From Plutella xylostella (Eukaryota; Arthropoda; Insecta; Lepidoptera; Plutellidae): a DNA stretch of 64,000 nucleotides. Shown here in pieces: positions 35,622 to 47,305 of this stretch. The notes below the pieces were generated by a model. It had not been told where the DNA came from and did not search any database. It saw only the letters and a program-made list of their open reading frames with translations. The stretch lies in contig NC_063999.1 in assembly GCF_932276165.1 (NCBI RefSeq), positions 6,760,501 to 6,824,500 on the forward strand. The letters run 5' to 3'. Position 1 is the first letter of the stretch. Every line of letters starts with the position of its first letter. Position numbers and translations under genes: made by a program.

Positions 35622-36232
35622 TGTTGCAGGCATCTGGTTTAATCTCCTTTTTGATTGAACCACTAGCCTGTTCATTGGATGGCGCTGCTCAATTGTATGA
35701 CTAGGCCGAACGTTGATTTTACAAGCGTCACAAAACGTCCAACTAGTTAGCTGACTTAAAATCATCACAGCTAACAGCTGACACAAAAACCACCTATATT
35801 GTTAGTTTTTTTCAAATAAATTAGCTTTAAAGTGCGTTATTTGTGTTAAAATAGTGTGACAACATGGATTTATCTATTATTACGCCGCGAGCGGATAGTT
35901 TCAAAGAAAAAATTGTGACGAAACTGGATAATTATGAACAACAATATGAAGGTACGTTTATTGTTATTGTTTAGTTAATTTGTGAGATAAGAGCTTTGTA
36001 AAAAAGTCTTTTTGTTAACTCTTGTCTGGTTATGTTCACCCTAACCAGATATTACATAATTGCTATACTATATCCCATTCAACGACTTCGCTGAATGACG
36101 TTCAGTCAAGACGTCAAACGTTACAATCAACGACTTGACGAGTTGTCCTTTAGTCATACAACTGAATAGCGCCATCCAATGAACGGGCTAGTGGTTCAAT
36201 CAAAAAGGAGATTTAACCAGATGCCTGCGACA
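35622..36232. mobile_element. TGTYGCAGGCATCTGG element, 611 bp, with own promoter-like region and exon
   Basis: Terminal inverted arms of about 70 bases (TGTTGCAGGCATCTGGTTTA, GTTCATTGGATGGCGCT) are mirrored on the right; TATA borders both sides, giving a 4-bp target duplication. The inside holds the short coding exon at 35864-35951 and no transposase. A 4-bp duplication occurs in several superfamilies, such as Sola; class is open. It is probably an internally deleted copy of an autonomous element. Confidence 0.75.
35864..35951 (+). CDS. Short exon inside the TGTYGCAGG element
   Basis: ATG in good context (caacATGg) starts 29 codons plus one base, beginning MDLSIITPRADSFKEK and continuing Lys/Asp/Gln/Tyr-rich, with a gtacgt donor. 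It looks like the first exon of the element's own transposase, left after internal deletion. It has phase 1, the same as the host first exons, so use as a host first exon is possible but less likely. Confidence 0.45.
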
Positions 36233-36700
36233 TATATAATGTTACCTTTTACGTTTTTCTCTACCTATCTAAATAAGTATCACTTTTCCGCTAAAAAAAT
36301 TCAGACAAAACATTTTAAAAACTTAGGAAAATTGAACTAAGTTTATCTCAGGTACACCTTACAAGTGAAAGGTTCCCTAGATAGATATGAAACTAATATC
36401 GTTTATCCAAGAGGCAAGTCTAAAGTCTCCCCGGGGACATCAACTCGTGTGCGGTTAGAATCAATTAGGGTTAGGACTAGTTCTGTTGACAAACACTTAC
36501 CTGGGGGTCTAGTACAGGTTTGACAGTTTGGCGAAAACTATAAAAGTTTACGTTTTCTCGCATACTAAGTGGCGCCTCTTGCGGAAACTATCATGAAACT
36601 TTTGACAGATAATGTATGCAGGTGACAGAAAAAACCAAAACTTTTTTGTACGCAAGTCGTATAGTCGGTGTAGGTACCTACTCTTGTTGAAAATGAATAC

Positions 36701-36829
36701 AGTGTTATTGCAAAAGTGGTATAGTAAGCCGAAACGGGGTGACTCATCTCGTCAATCTGAACAACTTTTGTCTTTTATGACTTTAGGAAAATCGAGAAAA
36801 AAAATATTTTTGTATCAACCTGTTTGTGT
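36701..36829. mobile_element. CAGGATGTTGCAAAAAGG MITE, decayed copy D
   Basis: GTGTTATTGCAAAAGTGGTA, AGTAAGCCGAAACGGGGTGA and CTGAACAACTTTTGTC follow the family; the right end is changed to CAACCTGTTTGTGTA. A TAGTTATAGTTATA stretch directly follows. Confidence 0.55.
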
Positions 36830-36967
36830 ATAGTTATAGTTATATTAATTATACTCTTCATCTTCTTATAAGCGTTTCGTCGACAAACACTAGAGGTCTA
36901 TAACCGCGGAAAAATAATTATTAGTCGGTAAGATTAACGTCAGCCGCTAATTAGGGTAAGATATAGG

Positions 36968-39282
36968 GTAAAACTGCCAGTTATTAGCCATCGTTAGTTA
37001 CTGGCCACTATAAACTTAAAAATCATAAAATATGGAATGAGGCATCACCTGCCATTTGTGATTTTTAATAGAACTTTGTTATCTAACTGACTTTGATTTT
37101 AGTACAATTTTTTGCCACTATGAAAAAAAAGCGCCTTTTTCTATGCCGCCTTTTTCTGACGGTTGGCGGTCGGACTTCCGCGTGTACGCTTCAGAGTAAC
37201 GTATTTCTTAACGAAACACATTTCTTCAAAATTGACATTATTGGTGATTGAACGCAATTTAAGTGATTTCTTTAGCATATTTGTATGGTGTTAATGGTAA
37301 GTTTTATTAATATATTATAGTTTCATGCAATTACCTTTGGGAAGGTGAGTTTTTGGAGGTGGCCAATAATTGAATCAATATTGTATTGCAAATTTTCTGT
37401 TACTGGCCGCCTATGCCAATAACTAAATAAAAATGCAAGTACTCTATTTAGATGAAAATCGGCTGTTTTCACAATATTCATAAGTTGTAGTATCGTGTGG
37501 CAAAATATCACGCACTTTTATCAATTAAATTCAGTTACTGGCATAGGTGGCCAGTATTTAGTGGTGAAGTGGCCAATATCCGACCGATGTATTTTGTTAC
37601 AGTGCGCAAATCATCAGCAACGGGATGCCACCTAAATGAAGACAGAATTCTTCAGATGACTTAAATAAAGCCTTCAAATTCATAAAAGACAAGACATAAG
37701 ACAATAGAAAATAGTTTTCATAAATTCAACAATATTTTATTGAAGGATATCGATTGACGAACCGTCTTGCCCAAAAGCTCGACGAGTTTCAGCCCCCAGA
37801 GCAAGCTGGGTTTCGAAAAGACTTTAGTACAATAGATCTACACAGTAAGGCAGATTATACAGAAGACCGAAGAGTATAATCAGCCTCTGTGTCTAGTCTT
37901 TGAGGACTGTGAGAAAGCCTTCGTCTCCACCGAGACGGGCAGTTTTGGACTCCTTGGAGAGATGCTAAATCGACTGTCGCTATATCGGGGTGTTTAGGTG
38001 TCTATACAATGCTGCTACTATGACTGTCCAAGTACAGTACCACAAGAAAAGACCTATCCAAAGGCAACGAGGAGTGAGACAGGGAGATGTGATATCTCAG
38101 AAACTGAAGACCGATGCATTAGAAGATGTCTTTAAGACGCTGGAACGGACACATGTCACACCTCCACTGCGCAGACGACATCGTCAATATGGCAGAATGT
38201 CTGCCGGAACTCAGCTGGATGCTAAGTGGCCTAAATGCTGCTTCCCAACCTGTAGGCATACTAGGCATCCCTCAAAGCCTGAAGATAAAAGTCTAGTAAA
38301 CCACTGCACTGCACAGTGATGACGTATGGTGCAGACTGGTGCACCTATTTAAAGTGCACATGCTATGGAGAGAGCTATATGCTTGGGGTTGCTTCATAGA
38401 TCGTATCAGAAAGAGGGTTATCTGTCAAAGAACTAAGGTTACCGAAAAGCTTAGCGAAAAGGTTAGCTGTCAAAATGTGCTTAGATAAAATGGCAGTCAT
38501 ATCTCCCGATTCTGCCGAAGAACCGATAACCGTTGGGTTAGACGAGCTCTCGTATAGAGACCACGAACAGGCAAAAGCAACGTGGGACGCCCTCCTGCCC
38601 GCTGGACCGACGATCTTAGGCGGGTAGCTGGTAGTGGCTGGATGAGGAAGGCCGAGGACGAGGACCAAGTGTTATGTTTGGGAGAGGCCTATGTCCAGCA
38701 GTGGATGAGTATTGGCTGATGATGATTCTATGACGATGAATAAAATACGCACGTACAGCGTCGGTAGATCTTGCTTTGCTTGATTGGTTGTATGTAAAGT
38801 ACGCAGGAACGGTGTTTATTAAGTAATTATATAATTATGTATACAAAAAACATGTAATTGTAAATGTTATATTCCTAGTATTTTATTCTTATAAAGTTGA
38901 TTGATTTTTTTTGTTTTTGAAGTTTAGCCGTGGTTAATATTATTCTGCAACTGATTTTAATAAAGTTTTTATTAAAGGAGACAATATTTTTTGAGGTTTA
39001 AAGCTTTTTTATAAAATTATTTCCTGTGGCCAATAACCAGCCTATGGATGGCCGGTAAGTGATTTTTTTGGCCAATAACTGCAATTTTACACAGGTTTGC
39101 AATAACATATAATTTTTTATTGGTTAATGTTTTCTAAATAAATTATTGATTTACTGCGAGGCAAAAGTAGCTTTTCTAGATTACATTCATACACCATCTG
39201 TCAATTTTGGTTTAATCTGTATGAAATAATTCAGCTTTGAAGTGGCCAATCCGCTTAGTTGGCCAATAACTGGCAGTTTTAC
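36968..39282. mobile_element. 2.3-kb TIR element with repeated TGGCCAATAA motifs
   Basis: GTAAAACTGCCAGTTATTAG on the left is mirrored by CCAATAACTGGCAGTTTTAC on the right. Inside, near both ends, short motifs recur: TTACTGGCCAC, TGGCCAATAATTG, TACTGGCCGCC, GTGGCCAGTATTTAG, AGTGGCCAATATCC, CTGTGGCCAATAACCAG, TTGGCCAATAACTGC. Subterminal repeats like these are typical of transposase-binding sites. The middle is taken up by an RTE LINE fragment. No transposase was recognised. Confidence 0.65.
37748..38735 (+). mobile_element. Decayed RTE-type LINE fragment
   Basis: Translated pieces in shifting frames read as RT: PPEQAGFRKDFSTIDLH near 37790, VQYHKKRPIQRQRGVRQGDVIS near 38030-38100, then a thumb region and the endings GWMRKAEDEDQ and GEAYVQQWM near 38630-38715, followed by a short GATGATGATT tail. 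Frameshifts and a missing YADD box show it is dead. It sits inside the larger TIR element at 36968-39282. Confidence 0.8.
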
Positions 39283-39295
39283 TAGTTGATACCTA

Positions 39296-39440
39296 ATAGA
39301 ATAGAATAGAATACTACTTTATTGACTTAAAAACAATTACACAAATAACAATTTACAATATAACGCAATAGGCGGCCTTATCGCTAAAAGCGATCTCTTC
39401 CAGGCAACCTTTGGGTGGAGGAGAGACTTAAAGAATAAAT
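39296..39440 (-). mobile_element. LINE 3' UTR fragment with GAATA tail
   Basis: An (AATAG)n run is followed by ACTACTTTATTGAC and GGCGGCCTTATCGCTAAAAG. The same GGC...GCTAAAAGCGATC core recurs at about 32460-32495 and, reversed, at 56830-56870, so it marks one dispersed 3' UTR family. Confidence 0.55.
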
Positions 39441-40109
39441 GAGGAAGGTGTACAAAATGTAGTAAACATTCATGTTTAATAATAAATACTTAAATACATA
39501 CATACATAATGTAATCAAAGTTATATAGATTTATAATACATAGGTTTACGATCTGAAATTCTTCCTTAGCCTGTATTTTATATTAACACGGCCTTTTTCT
39601 TTGCTAAGCAATGTATGAGTACAACTTTGCACCGCAGTGGTAGACAGTTGTAAGTCCACTTTTTAAGTATAAAAATACTTAAATGTAAAAACATTATATT
39701 GCTAATTAATGAAATCTAGAGAATGAGCTCTATCACATACCTAAGAGTAAAAAAAACTCAAAAAAGTGATATTATTAAAATATAATATTATTTTGAGCTT
39801 ACTATGCAAATTCATAAAAAATTGCCATGGTGTACCTATTGCAAAACGCAAAAGCTATACTTACTTACGGTCCATTTTACTCTCATTGTGAAATATCTCA
39901 CTAATCACTCGAGTGGGGAATAGTGGTACCGTATGTGTATGGTAATACGATTTAATATAGCTAAGCAAATTGGATTAGTTTAGGAACCGCAATGTTCGTG
40001 AACTTTGGTTGAACTATCTTGAAGATATAAGTAACTGTGACTTTGAGAATATGGGAAATAGTAAGCAGCTAATTAATAACTAATTTTCAACAAAATACAA
40101 TACATTCTT

Positions 40110-40240
40110 AGATACATAATAGTCCACCAACCCGCACTTGGCCAGCGTGGTGGACTAGGCCTACACCCTTCCTTCATTAGAAGGAGACCCTTGCCCCAGC
40201 AGTGGGGACGTAATGGGTCGTGATGAAAATGATGAATACA
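40110..40240 (+). mobile_element. SINE or LINE 3' tail with GCCCCAGCAGTGGGGACG motif
   Basis: CCACCAACCCGCACTTGGCC, GAAGGAGACCCTTGCCCCAG and GTGGGGACGTAATGGG followed by GATGAAAATGATGA form the tail part of a lepidopteran SINE/LINE family. The same tail recurs at about 60270-60340. The CCACCAACCCGCA block is also in the SINE at 29661. Confidence 0.6.
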
Positions 40241-40729
40241 TAATAGAAAATTACTGAATGTAGGTTCTTTCAAACAACGTTAAGAACGAAAGGAACTTAT
40301 CTAGAAGTAGAACAAGATCCCTTTTAGATATAGTTTTGATATTAACATTTTAAAACTGCTTCGCTGCATATTTTTCGAAGATTATCAAAGGCAGAATATA
40401 CACAGATACACTCGACAAACTTATAAAACTACCTATACTGGTCACGAAAAATGATCACTTATGAACTCCATCCTATTGTTTAGATATCATCAGCCTATAG
40501 CAGTTACCTGCTGGCCTCTCCCAAAGCACGCCATTGACGGAGCCAGCTGAAAACCAGCGCTGTGGCCTCACTGTCCATAGCATATGCTGAGCTGGTGCCG
40601 TTTTGAGACTCTGGACAGCAACCTTTATTTGTTTTGTTTGTTCTGTATTAAGTATTCTCTTTATTTTGTTGTTTTTTCTTTTTTCTTTTCTTTTTTTGTC
40701 TTATTATTCTGTCTCAGTGTGTCAAATAA

Positions 40730-40768
40730 ATGTATCTTTCTTTCTTTCTTCTTTCTTTCTTTCTTTCC
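40730..40768. repeat. TTTC microsatellite
   Basis: (TTTC)n with one interruption, preceded by 60 bases of T-rich DNA. Confidence 0.85.
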
Positions 40769-41604
40769 ATTAGATGCGAGCTATAGCTTTCCGCATCCAA
40801 TTATTACCAACCACCTTTCGCAAATCGTCACCCCATCCAGCCGGAGGGCGTCATACACTACGTTTGCCTAATCGTGGATTACAACCTTATTTTAACAGGG
40901 GTGCTAATGATCTAACAGATTATGGTCAAAGACCTAAGATCTGCAACGGAGGAAATAATAAATAAAAACAACACTGTGCTAAATATCAGTAGGTAAATAA
41001 GAAAAGTAATTTACAAAGCTTGAAACTGCGGAGGTCGTAAAGTCAGTAACGATTAATCTAAACATAATCACGACGACTATTAACTCTGCACGAGGTGGAA
41101 ATAAAAAGTACTTGCTTTAAGCGGTTCTTCAAATGCCTAGAGGCCATTTTGCGAAGTCTAGGTAATATTTGTGCAAATATTATCGGATCTCTAGCGTTTA
41201 CCAACAACAGTGGTTTACACTTATATTTATATCATCTTATATACTCCGAAATAATATACCAACATAGCAATATAGCAACACTATGTATAGTAATTAGTCA
41301 ATCATACATTACAGATTTTATGTATTATACATTTTCACAATGTAATTTTTATTAAACATCTTTGTAGTTTTACATATATACAGTTTAGTAGGTAATATGT
41401 TATTGTATCTACTTTAGTTTGCTACTTTGTTTTAGCGTAAATATTATTAAGTTATTTCTATCAGTGGAAACTTGTAAAAGGCCTTTTACTGCTCATTCTA
41501 TTGTTATACCTTCAAATTGTGCTGTAAGTTTTCCTAAAATAAAATAAATAAATAAAATTACAACGTTTTGAAATTGCTAAGTAGGTATGGTTCTTTAATT
41601 ATAC

Positions 41605-41830
41605 AGGATGTTATCGTATACTGAAAGCGGGTCCTGGATCCTGAACTTCTTGTGTTGTAAAAGAATAGAAAATTCACGAAAAAATATATTCTTTTCCATT
41701 TAAATCTTGTTGAGCATATATATAACGTTTTATTTAAAATGTGAGGAGTGCATTTATTTTAATATAAATTTAGTATAATAAAAATGGTTAAGAATGACGC
41801 TCTTTCGGCTTTGTAACCACTTTTAGAACT
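41605..41830. mobile_element. CAGGATGTT MITE relative, decayed copy E
   Basis: CAGGATGTTATCGTATACTG at the left and AATGACGCTCTTTCGGCTTT at the right resemble the family. The inner part is not recognisable. Confidence 0.4.
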
Positions 41831-41853
41831 CGCTATATAAATAGTAGAGTATA

Positions 41854-41981
41854 TAGGATGTTGCAAAAAGGGTATGCTAAAACTCCAAATTAAATTCGTA
41901 AATTCGTAGAACAAAAGTTGTTCAGAATGACCCTCTGAGTCACCCCCTTTCGGCTTAGTATGCCCTTTTTGCAACATCCTG
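41854..41981. mobile_element. CAGGATGTTGCAAAAAGG MITE, copy F
   Basis: TAGGATGTTGCAAAAAGGGT and CCCTTTTTGCAACATCCTG are the ends, TA on both sides. ACAAAAGTTGTTCAGAATGA and AGTCACCCCCTTTCGGCTTA are as in copy C. Confidence 0.8.
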
Positions 41982-42276
41982 TATATACAGATATCGATAG
42001 GCTCGTACTACTGATAGAGCAGCTTATTTATTTAATTATTTCTGCCGAAACATTCCACATGTGACGTAACTACTATTATCGTTTTAATTCTTACTACGAA
42101 TACCTTAACACGAACACATAAGAGCTAGTTTTGTTCATCCGCCTAGATAGCACTATCAAGCCTAATACTGTGATCTTTGCGTGAAACGTCATTATGACGT
42201 ATTCAGATATCAAGGTGTGATTCCGTAGTGATGCTTATATTTTTCAGTTGTTAGGCGACACCATAAACAACGCTAA

Positions 42277-42428
42277 GTGCCAATTTCTCCATAGTCGGTT
42301 ATCTAACCGACAGGGATTGATTTATAAATTAAACGTCATCTCCATATAAAATTCATGACAGATGTGTCAAGAGTCAACCACTAGGTACTCCCTGGTTATG
42401 CTCTAACCGACTATGGAGAAATTTGCGT
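42277..42428. mobile_element. GTGCCAATTTC MITE, copy 3
   Basis: GTGCCAATTTCTCCATAGTC on the left and CGACTATGGAGAAATTTGCG on the right form the ends; the middle equals copy 1 with an extra CTAGGTACTCCCTGGTTATG stretch. Confidence 0.7.
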
Positions 42429-42535
42429 ACCACCACCGACACGCTCAGCTTAGCAGCATCGCTCGCCTGTTACTTAATTGCTAATGTTCGGTGGTGGTAA
42501 CCCCACAGGTAGCCGGTAGTTACTGGATAAGGCCC

Positions 42536-42620
42536 TCCTGGGCCTCAGAGTGTTGTGTCGGTCTTTAAGAGAGGCCTATTAGTCCAACAGTGGACTATTA
42601 CTTACTGATTATACTGATGA
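42536..42620 (+). mobile_element. RTE LINE 3' remnant
   Basis: GAGAGGCCTATTAGTCCAAC and AGTGGACTATTAC followed by a weak GATGATGG tail match the RTE 3' end in decayed form. Confidence 0.6.
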
Positions 42621-42839
42621 TGGACAGATGGTGCTTGACAGGAACGGTAATAAATTCTCGTCTTCTACTTGCTCTAGCCAGAAATTGAACCCGGGCCCGC
42701 AAAATTCATTAAGTACTACGGTTTTTTTTTGGTGCTAACGCAGCAAATACATATTAAAGATTTGTATTTACTTATCGTATTCCTTGTTACTTCATTGAAA
42801 TTGATCATTGATCCGTAGGTCCTACATACGAGTAGGATC

Positions 42840-42952
42840 AAAATATTTCAAAAACTCGCGAACATTCCGATTTCATTTCCGGGCTTACATACAACATGCA
42901 CACGTAGGTTTCAGCTCAGTATAACCTTTTTACAACATCCTGTATGTTTATG
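42840..42952. mobile_element. CAGGATGTTGCAAAAAGG MITE, right half only
   Basis: GATTTCATTTCCGGGCTTAC, ACATGCACACGTAGGTTTCA and TTTTTACAACATCCTGTA match the right part of the copy at 51829. No left end seen. Confidence 0.55.
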
Positions 42953-42999
42953 TAACATACACATACATAATACTCGTATGTAATGACAGTTCAATTAAA

Positions 43000-44460
43000 T
43001 GTGTGCCTACAATTTCAATAAGTTCAATAACACCCGTTCAATAAGTGTGACTCGCCGACACCAGACAGTCATATCGTATAGATTTCTAATCCTCTATAAC
43101 ATTCGATTACAAAATATTTACTCAACAAATCTCAACCAGAAATCTGGCCAAACTGGTTGACATCGGGCAGCGCCTATTCTAGGCAACTTTGCGTTCGACA
43201 GGCGATTCTACAGCCGCCAGCCGCGCTAGAAGATCGCGAACTTTATTGGACGAACGAACAAACGAACTGATTAGTGCAAAATTCATAATAAATAAAATGT
43301 TGAAGTATTACTGTACAAATTAATACATATTTATAATAGCAAATCACTAATCTACTTATTTAAAAAGGTTCGCTTTCTGGATATTTAACATCATTCATAT
43401 TAAGTGAAACCTTTGATGGTCAACCATATTTATTTTTGCAATTAATTAGTGTTGTCCTGAACATTTCGGCACGTTGATATTGAGAGCAGTAGGTTATAGT
43501 GCCCAATTACATAGTAGGAACTGAACCCTTTTTATGCCATTAACCTCATACACAGAACCTAATCACACTATCGAAGCCCTACAAATAATCACAAAAGTAT
43601 TTTCCTTCTACACATATAATTTAAATCTCACAAATTGTACGCTCCAGTTGGTGATATAATCCCAGTGTGCATTGCCACCGAGGTACAGTAACGTATTGTA
43701 TTGCAAAACCAGCTGCAAACATTATCCGATAAGGTTTCCGAGACGCATCGAGGCAAGGGAACGCAATCTCTTTATGCCAACGCCTTTGTGTTCGAGTGTC
43801 AATGTATCAGCAGTGACGGTAACGCACGAGTCACGACGACACGCATTAGCCCGGAGTGAAAGTAGTTTGAGGTGCAAAGACATGGTTGCAGGAGGCGACG
43901 TATCGTAAACACACTACTTACATATTTGTTTTTATGTTTTTCTTGACAGGTTCATTTGGCGGAAAGCGACATGAAGTTCGATATGTAGAAACGCGATTTG
44001 CGACAAGACTTCTGTTGCAACGTCGTGTCGTCCGCCGCCTATTCGCCACCTAACGCTAGCGTTCGCCTTACAAAATTTACGCATGTCATCGGCGCACGAG
44101 CACACCGTCCGCATCGCAAAATTTGAGAGCAACGGTTGCGGCGTCGGTGTCGGCATTGCATATAATATTAAGGTGGAATTATATAAATTCAGATCAGAAA
44201 GAGAGAAAAGAAAATCGGCTGTTTTGGCTACACATGGTATAGAACATAATATTACACAAATTATTTTATACCAGTAAGTGCGGACTGGGTTTTAACAAGC
44301 AAGATGTACTTATCATCAGATTCATCAGTTCATCACGTAATTGAAATAATATTATACATAGAACTATAATAAAAACGGATTACTTATAAACAATGTAATA
44401 CCCAAGTGCAAGACACTTACTCACTATAATACCTATATCAAAAATAATAACACAACAACC
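43000..44460. other. Intron-like DNA upstream of first exon 5, GC-richer in parts
   Basis: 43140-43280 and 43960-44150 are richer in CpG than the rest and could hold regulatory DNA for the first exon at 44867. The short frames there have no family likeness. Confidence 0.35.
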
Positions 44461-44866
44461 CAAACATGCCTCGAAGCTTATTTCCACCTACACTTACAAA
44501 GTTCACATCATTAGCCCCGTTAGTACACTTATTATCAGCACTGGCTAGTTACCATAACTTATCACCGCACCCTGCGTCGGATCAAACGTCTCTCGATAAG
44601 GCGCACGGCCTACATTCACCCCCCTACTCGCGCCAGCGGCAGGCGAGTCGCCTGTCACCTTGCCTCACTCACTGGTCGAGTCTACTGGCTCAAGCCGCAT
44701 TTAGACTCGACGAGCCGACTTGTTTTCGAACGGTGTTCAATTAGCGAGTTTTTTTATCAAACTCGTTTTCGTGTTGTCATAACTTTTGAGTGTCAACTCG
44801 TGCTTGTAAACAAGTGGTGTGATGTGTGTGTTGAGTGTTGATGAGTGTTGACCAGTGTTGGTAGCG

Positions 44867-44963
44867 ATGCTGGCTGGGGAGGAGGCCAGCATCGATCTCG
44901 TGCAACGCTGGCTGTTCCGCAGGAGCAGCGATGAGTCCGACCGGAGCAACGGCAGCTGTGATG
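44867..44963 (+). CDS. Alternative coding first exon 5 of the same host gene
   Basis: The ATG opens 32 codons plus one base (MLAGEEASIDLVQRWLF...RSNGSCD), again phase 1. The peptide has a short amphipathic stretch (IDLVQRWLFRR) followed by an RRSS site of the kind basophilic kinases such as PKA phosphorylate, then an acidic and polar tail. The donor (GATG then gttaga) is weaker than the others. Upstream DNA (about 44540-44860) is GC-rich and T/G-rich without long repeats, consistent with a promoter and leader. The peptide looks more like real coding sequence than the two very short alternatives. Confidence 0.55.
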
Positions 44964-45423
44964 GTTAGAACCACTTTAATTATCGAACTTATGTACTGGT
45001 GGAACTAGGTTTGCCTTCAGTGAAAAAATGCTATTCCTGATTGTTCTATCCATGCGGGTATCGGAGAAAAATAAATAGCAACATTTGGTGTGGAATATCT
45101 TGCACAGATCCTTTACTTTCGATACACTTTCTCTACACACACATCTAAGGTTTAGTTTTGTTTGATCTAGCTCATTCACACAACACCTGTCCTATGTACC
45201 TACCTAGCTTCGTCACGACATACTGAATGACGGTCTTTTATAGTTTGTCGGTCACTTATCTTAAATAGTATAAACACACGGTATAAGTAGCAATAAATAA
45301 CGTATATTTGCGTTCGTTTCGTCGTTTTATTATGTAATAAATATCTGTGACATTGATGGATACAGTACGATCGTGTTTGTGTTTTTAAGATAAGAAGTTA
45401 ATAATATTGTCAATCCTAACATC

Positions 45424-45640
45424 TTAACTAATATTATGAATGCGAAAGTAACTGTGTCTGTCTGTCTGTTTGTTACGCTTTCACGCCAAAACTACTGAAC
45501 GGATTAGAATGAAATTTGGTATACATATATGGTCTAGGCCCTGAGAAAGAAGATAGACTTACTTTTACTTTTTATCTTCTATTTTTACTTCTAGATACTT
45601 TTTATCCCGGAATTCCCACGGGAAAACTTTTCAAGTCGAA
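45424..45640 (+). mobile_element. Lep1-type Helitron, 3'-truncated
   Basis: CTTAACTAATATTATGAATG, the short GTCTGTCT run, AACTACTGAACGGATTAG and CCCACGGGAAAACTTTTCAA follow the family order. A local expansion with TACTTTTACTTTTTATCTTC precedes the last part, and the CTAG end is missing. Confidence 0.75.
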
Positions 45641-46024
45641 GCGATCACCTGAATACAAGATACCTGTTGAAGTGCATTGCTACTGAACCATTGCGGATTG
45701 TAGTAGGTGCGGATAAATACATGCATGATCTAAAAGTACAGTCAATGTTGTAAGATGCTACTGCGGTTTTTCACTTATCCATGTTTTATTGTAATCGACA
45801 TAACATTATATTAATAACCCACATATTTTCTTAAATCTAGAATTTGAAAATCGTGTCAATAAATGAAATGAAATGTTACAACTTAATTATATACTTTTCA
45901 GTAGCCTGTGAAAATCTAATTTCCAGGCCTGAATATAATCTGTGTGTACCCGGAACCATTTCTATGAAAACAAAACCCTGTTTCATCCCGATTTTTTTAC
46001 AACAGAATAAAGACATTGTAATAA

Positions 46025-46575
46025 AAAATAACCGGCCAAGTGCGAGTCGGGCTCGCGCACAAAGGGTTCCGTAGCTTAAATCAACCTATCTCAAAAACTA
46101 TAAGAGATACTTTGATCAAACCAAAAATCGTTGAAAGAGTTAATTAGCATGCATCACCTCTATTTTTTTTAGAATTTTATACCCCGTAGTTATAAAAATA
46201 GAGGGGGGGGGGACATACTTTTTACGACTTTGAGAGCTGATATCTCAAAAACCGTTCACTCTAAGAAAAATGTTTTTTAGAAAACTTTATATCATTTTAA
46301 AAGACCTTTCCATTGATACCCCACACGGGTATGTACATCGAAAAAAAAAATTTCATCCCTCAGTTACATGTATGGGGGGCCCCACCCCCAATTCTTTTTT
46401 TTACTATTTAGTGTCATATTTTTGTAGCGGTTCATACAACACATATTCCCATCAAATTTCATCACTGTAGTACTTATAGTTTCCGAGTAAATCGGCTGTG
46501 ACAGACGGACAGACGGACATGACGAAACTATAAGGGTTCCGTTTTTGCCATTTTGGCTACGGAACCCTAAAAAGC
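46025..46575. repeat. GGGTTCCGTA...TACGGAACCC lepidopteran dispersed repeat
   Basis: It begins CCGGCCAAGTGCGAGTCGGG and GGGTTCCGTAGC and ends CAGACGGACAGACGGACATG then GGCTACGGAACCCT. The GGGTTCCGTAGC end and GCTACGGAACCC end are inverted. This pattern is abundant in moth genomes from memory; its class is unclear to me. Decayed relatives seem to be at 30030-30190 (GACGGACAGACGAGAC) and 32930-33110. Confidence 0.6.
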
Positions 46576-47177
46576 GTGTAAAAGTTACTGTGCTGTAAAA
46601 TTTAGACTTAAAAATGTTGCCTTATTGCTGGCTGCGTCATTTTTGTTGGTCGATTTTTCACAAGGACAGCAGATGATGTTAAAATTTTGAAAATAATATT
46701 ATGTACAGAATGTTCGGCATTGTTCTATGCCCTGTATAATATGAAGTCAGTAAGTGTAGTAGAAATATAAATAGAAAGCACCTACTGTATTTTTTTATAA
46801 CATGAGTTTTTTCGAGAACTGAGCATTTTCTTTTAAGTATGGTTTTCTTATGGAAAAATCTGGAATAATGAAATTTAACAATTAGGGTAAAACTACCATA
46901 TACCTATGATTCCACTTCCATACTCTTATACCTATTATGCCATCTCCTGACTCTGAATATTTGGAATCTATAAATTATGGATTGAATCAAATATAATTTT
47001 TGTTCGTAAAAAACTACAATATTACAACTATATACATCATTACGTGAAAGAAAGATAAATAAACACTCTTTTGAATAAAAAACAGTCGTTTCAGAAAGTT
47101 ACTTGCGTATAGTTTAATTAGATATTTAAACCTGATTCTATGAATGATAAAGAAACAACATTCACTGCAATGACTGA

Positions 47178-47305
47178 GGGTCACTTTTACCAAACGCTAA
47201 ACGTATTTAAAATTGTATTTAAATCAAATTTTAAATACATTTTGTACTAACTGACAGACGTTTGACAGGCTACTAAATACGTTTAGCGTTTGGTGAAATT
47301 CCACC
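47178..47305. mobile_element. ACCAAACGCTAAACGTAT MITE, copy 2
   Basis: GGGTCACTTTTACCAAACGC to GGTGAAATTCCACC, same length (128 bases) as copy 1. The middle ACATTTTGTACTAACTGACA is shared. Flanks are TGA and TTA. Confidence 0.8.

Noticed and set aside
44466..44744. 92-codon frame just before first exon 5
   Set aside because: It has no donor in a useful phase and no family likeness; more likely promoter or leader DNA.
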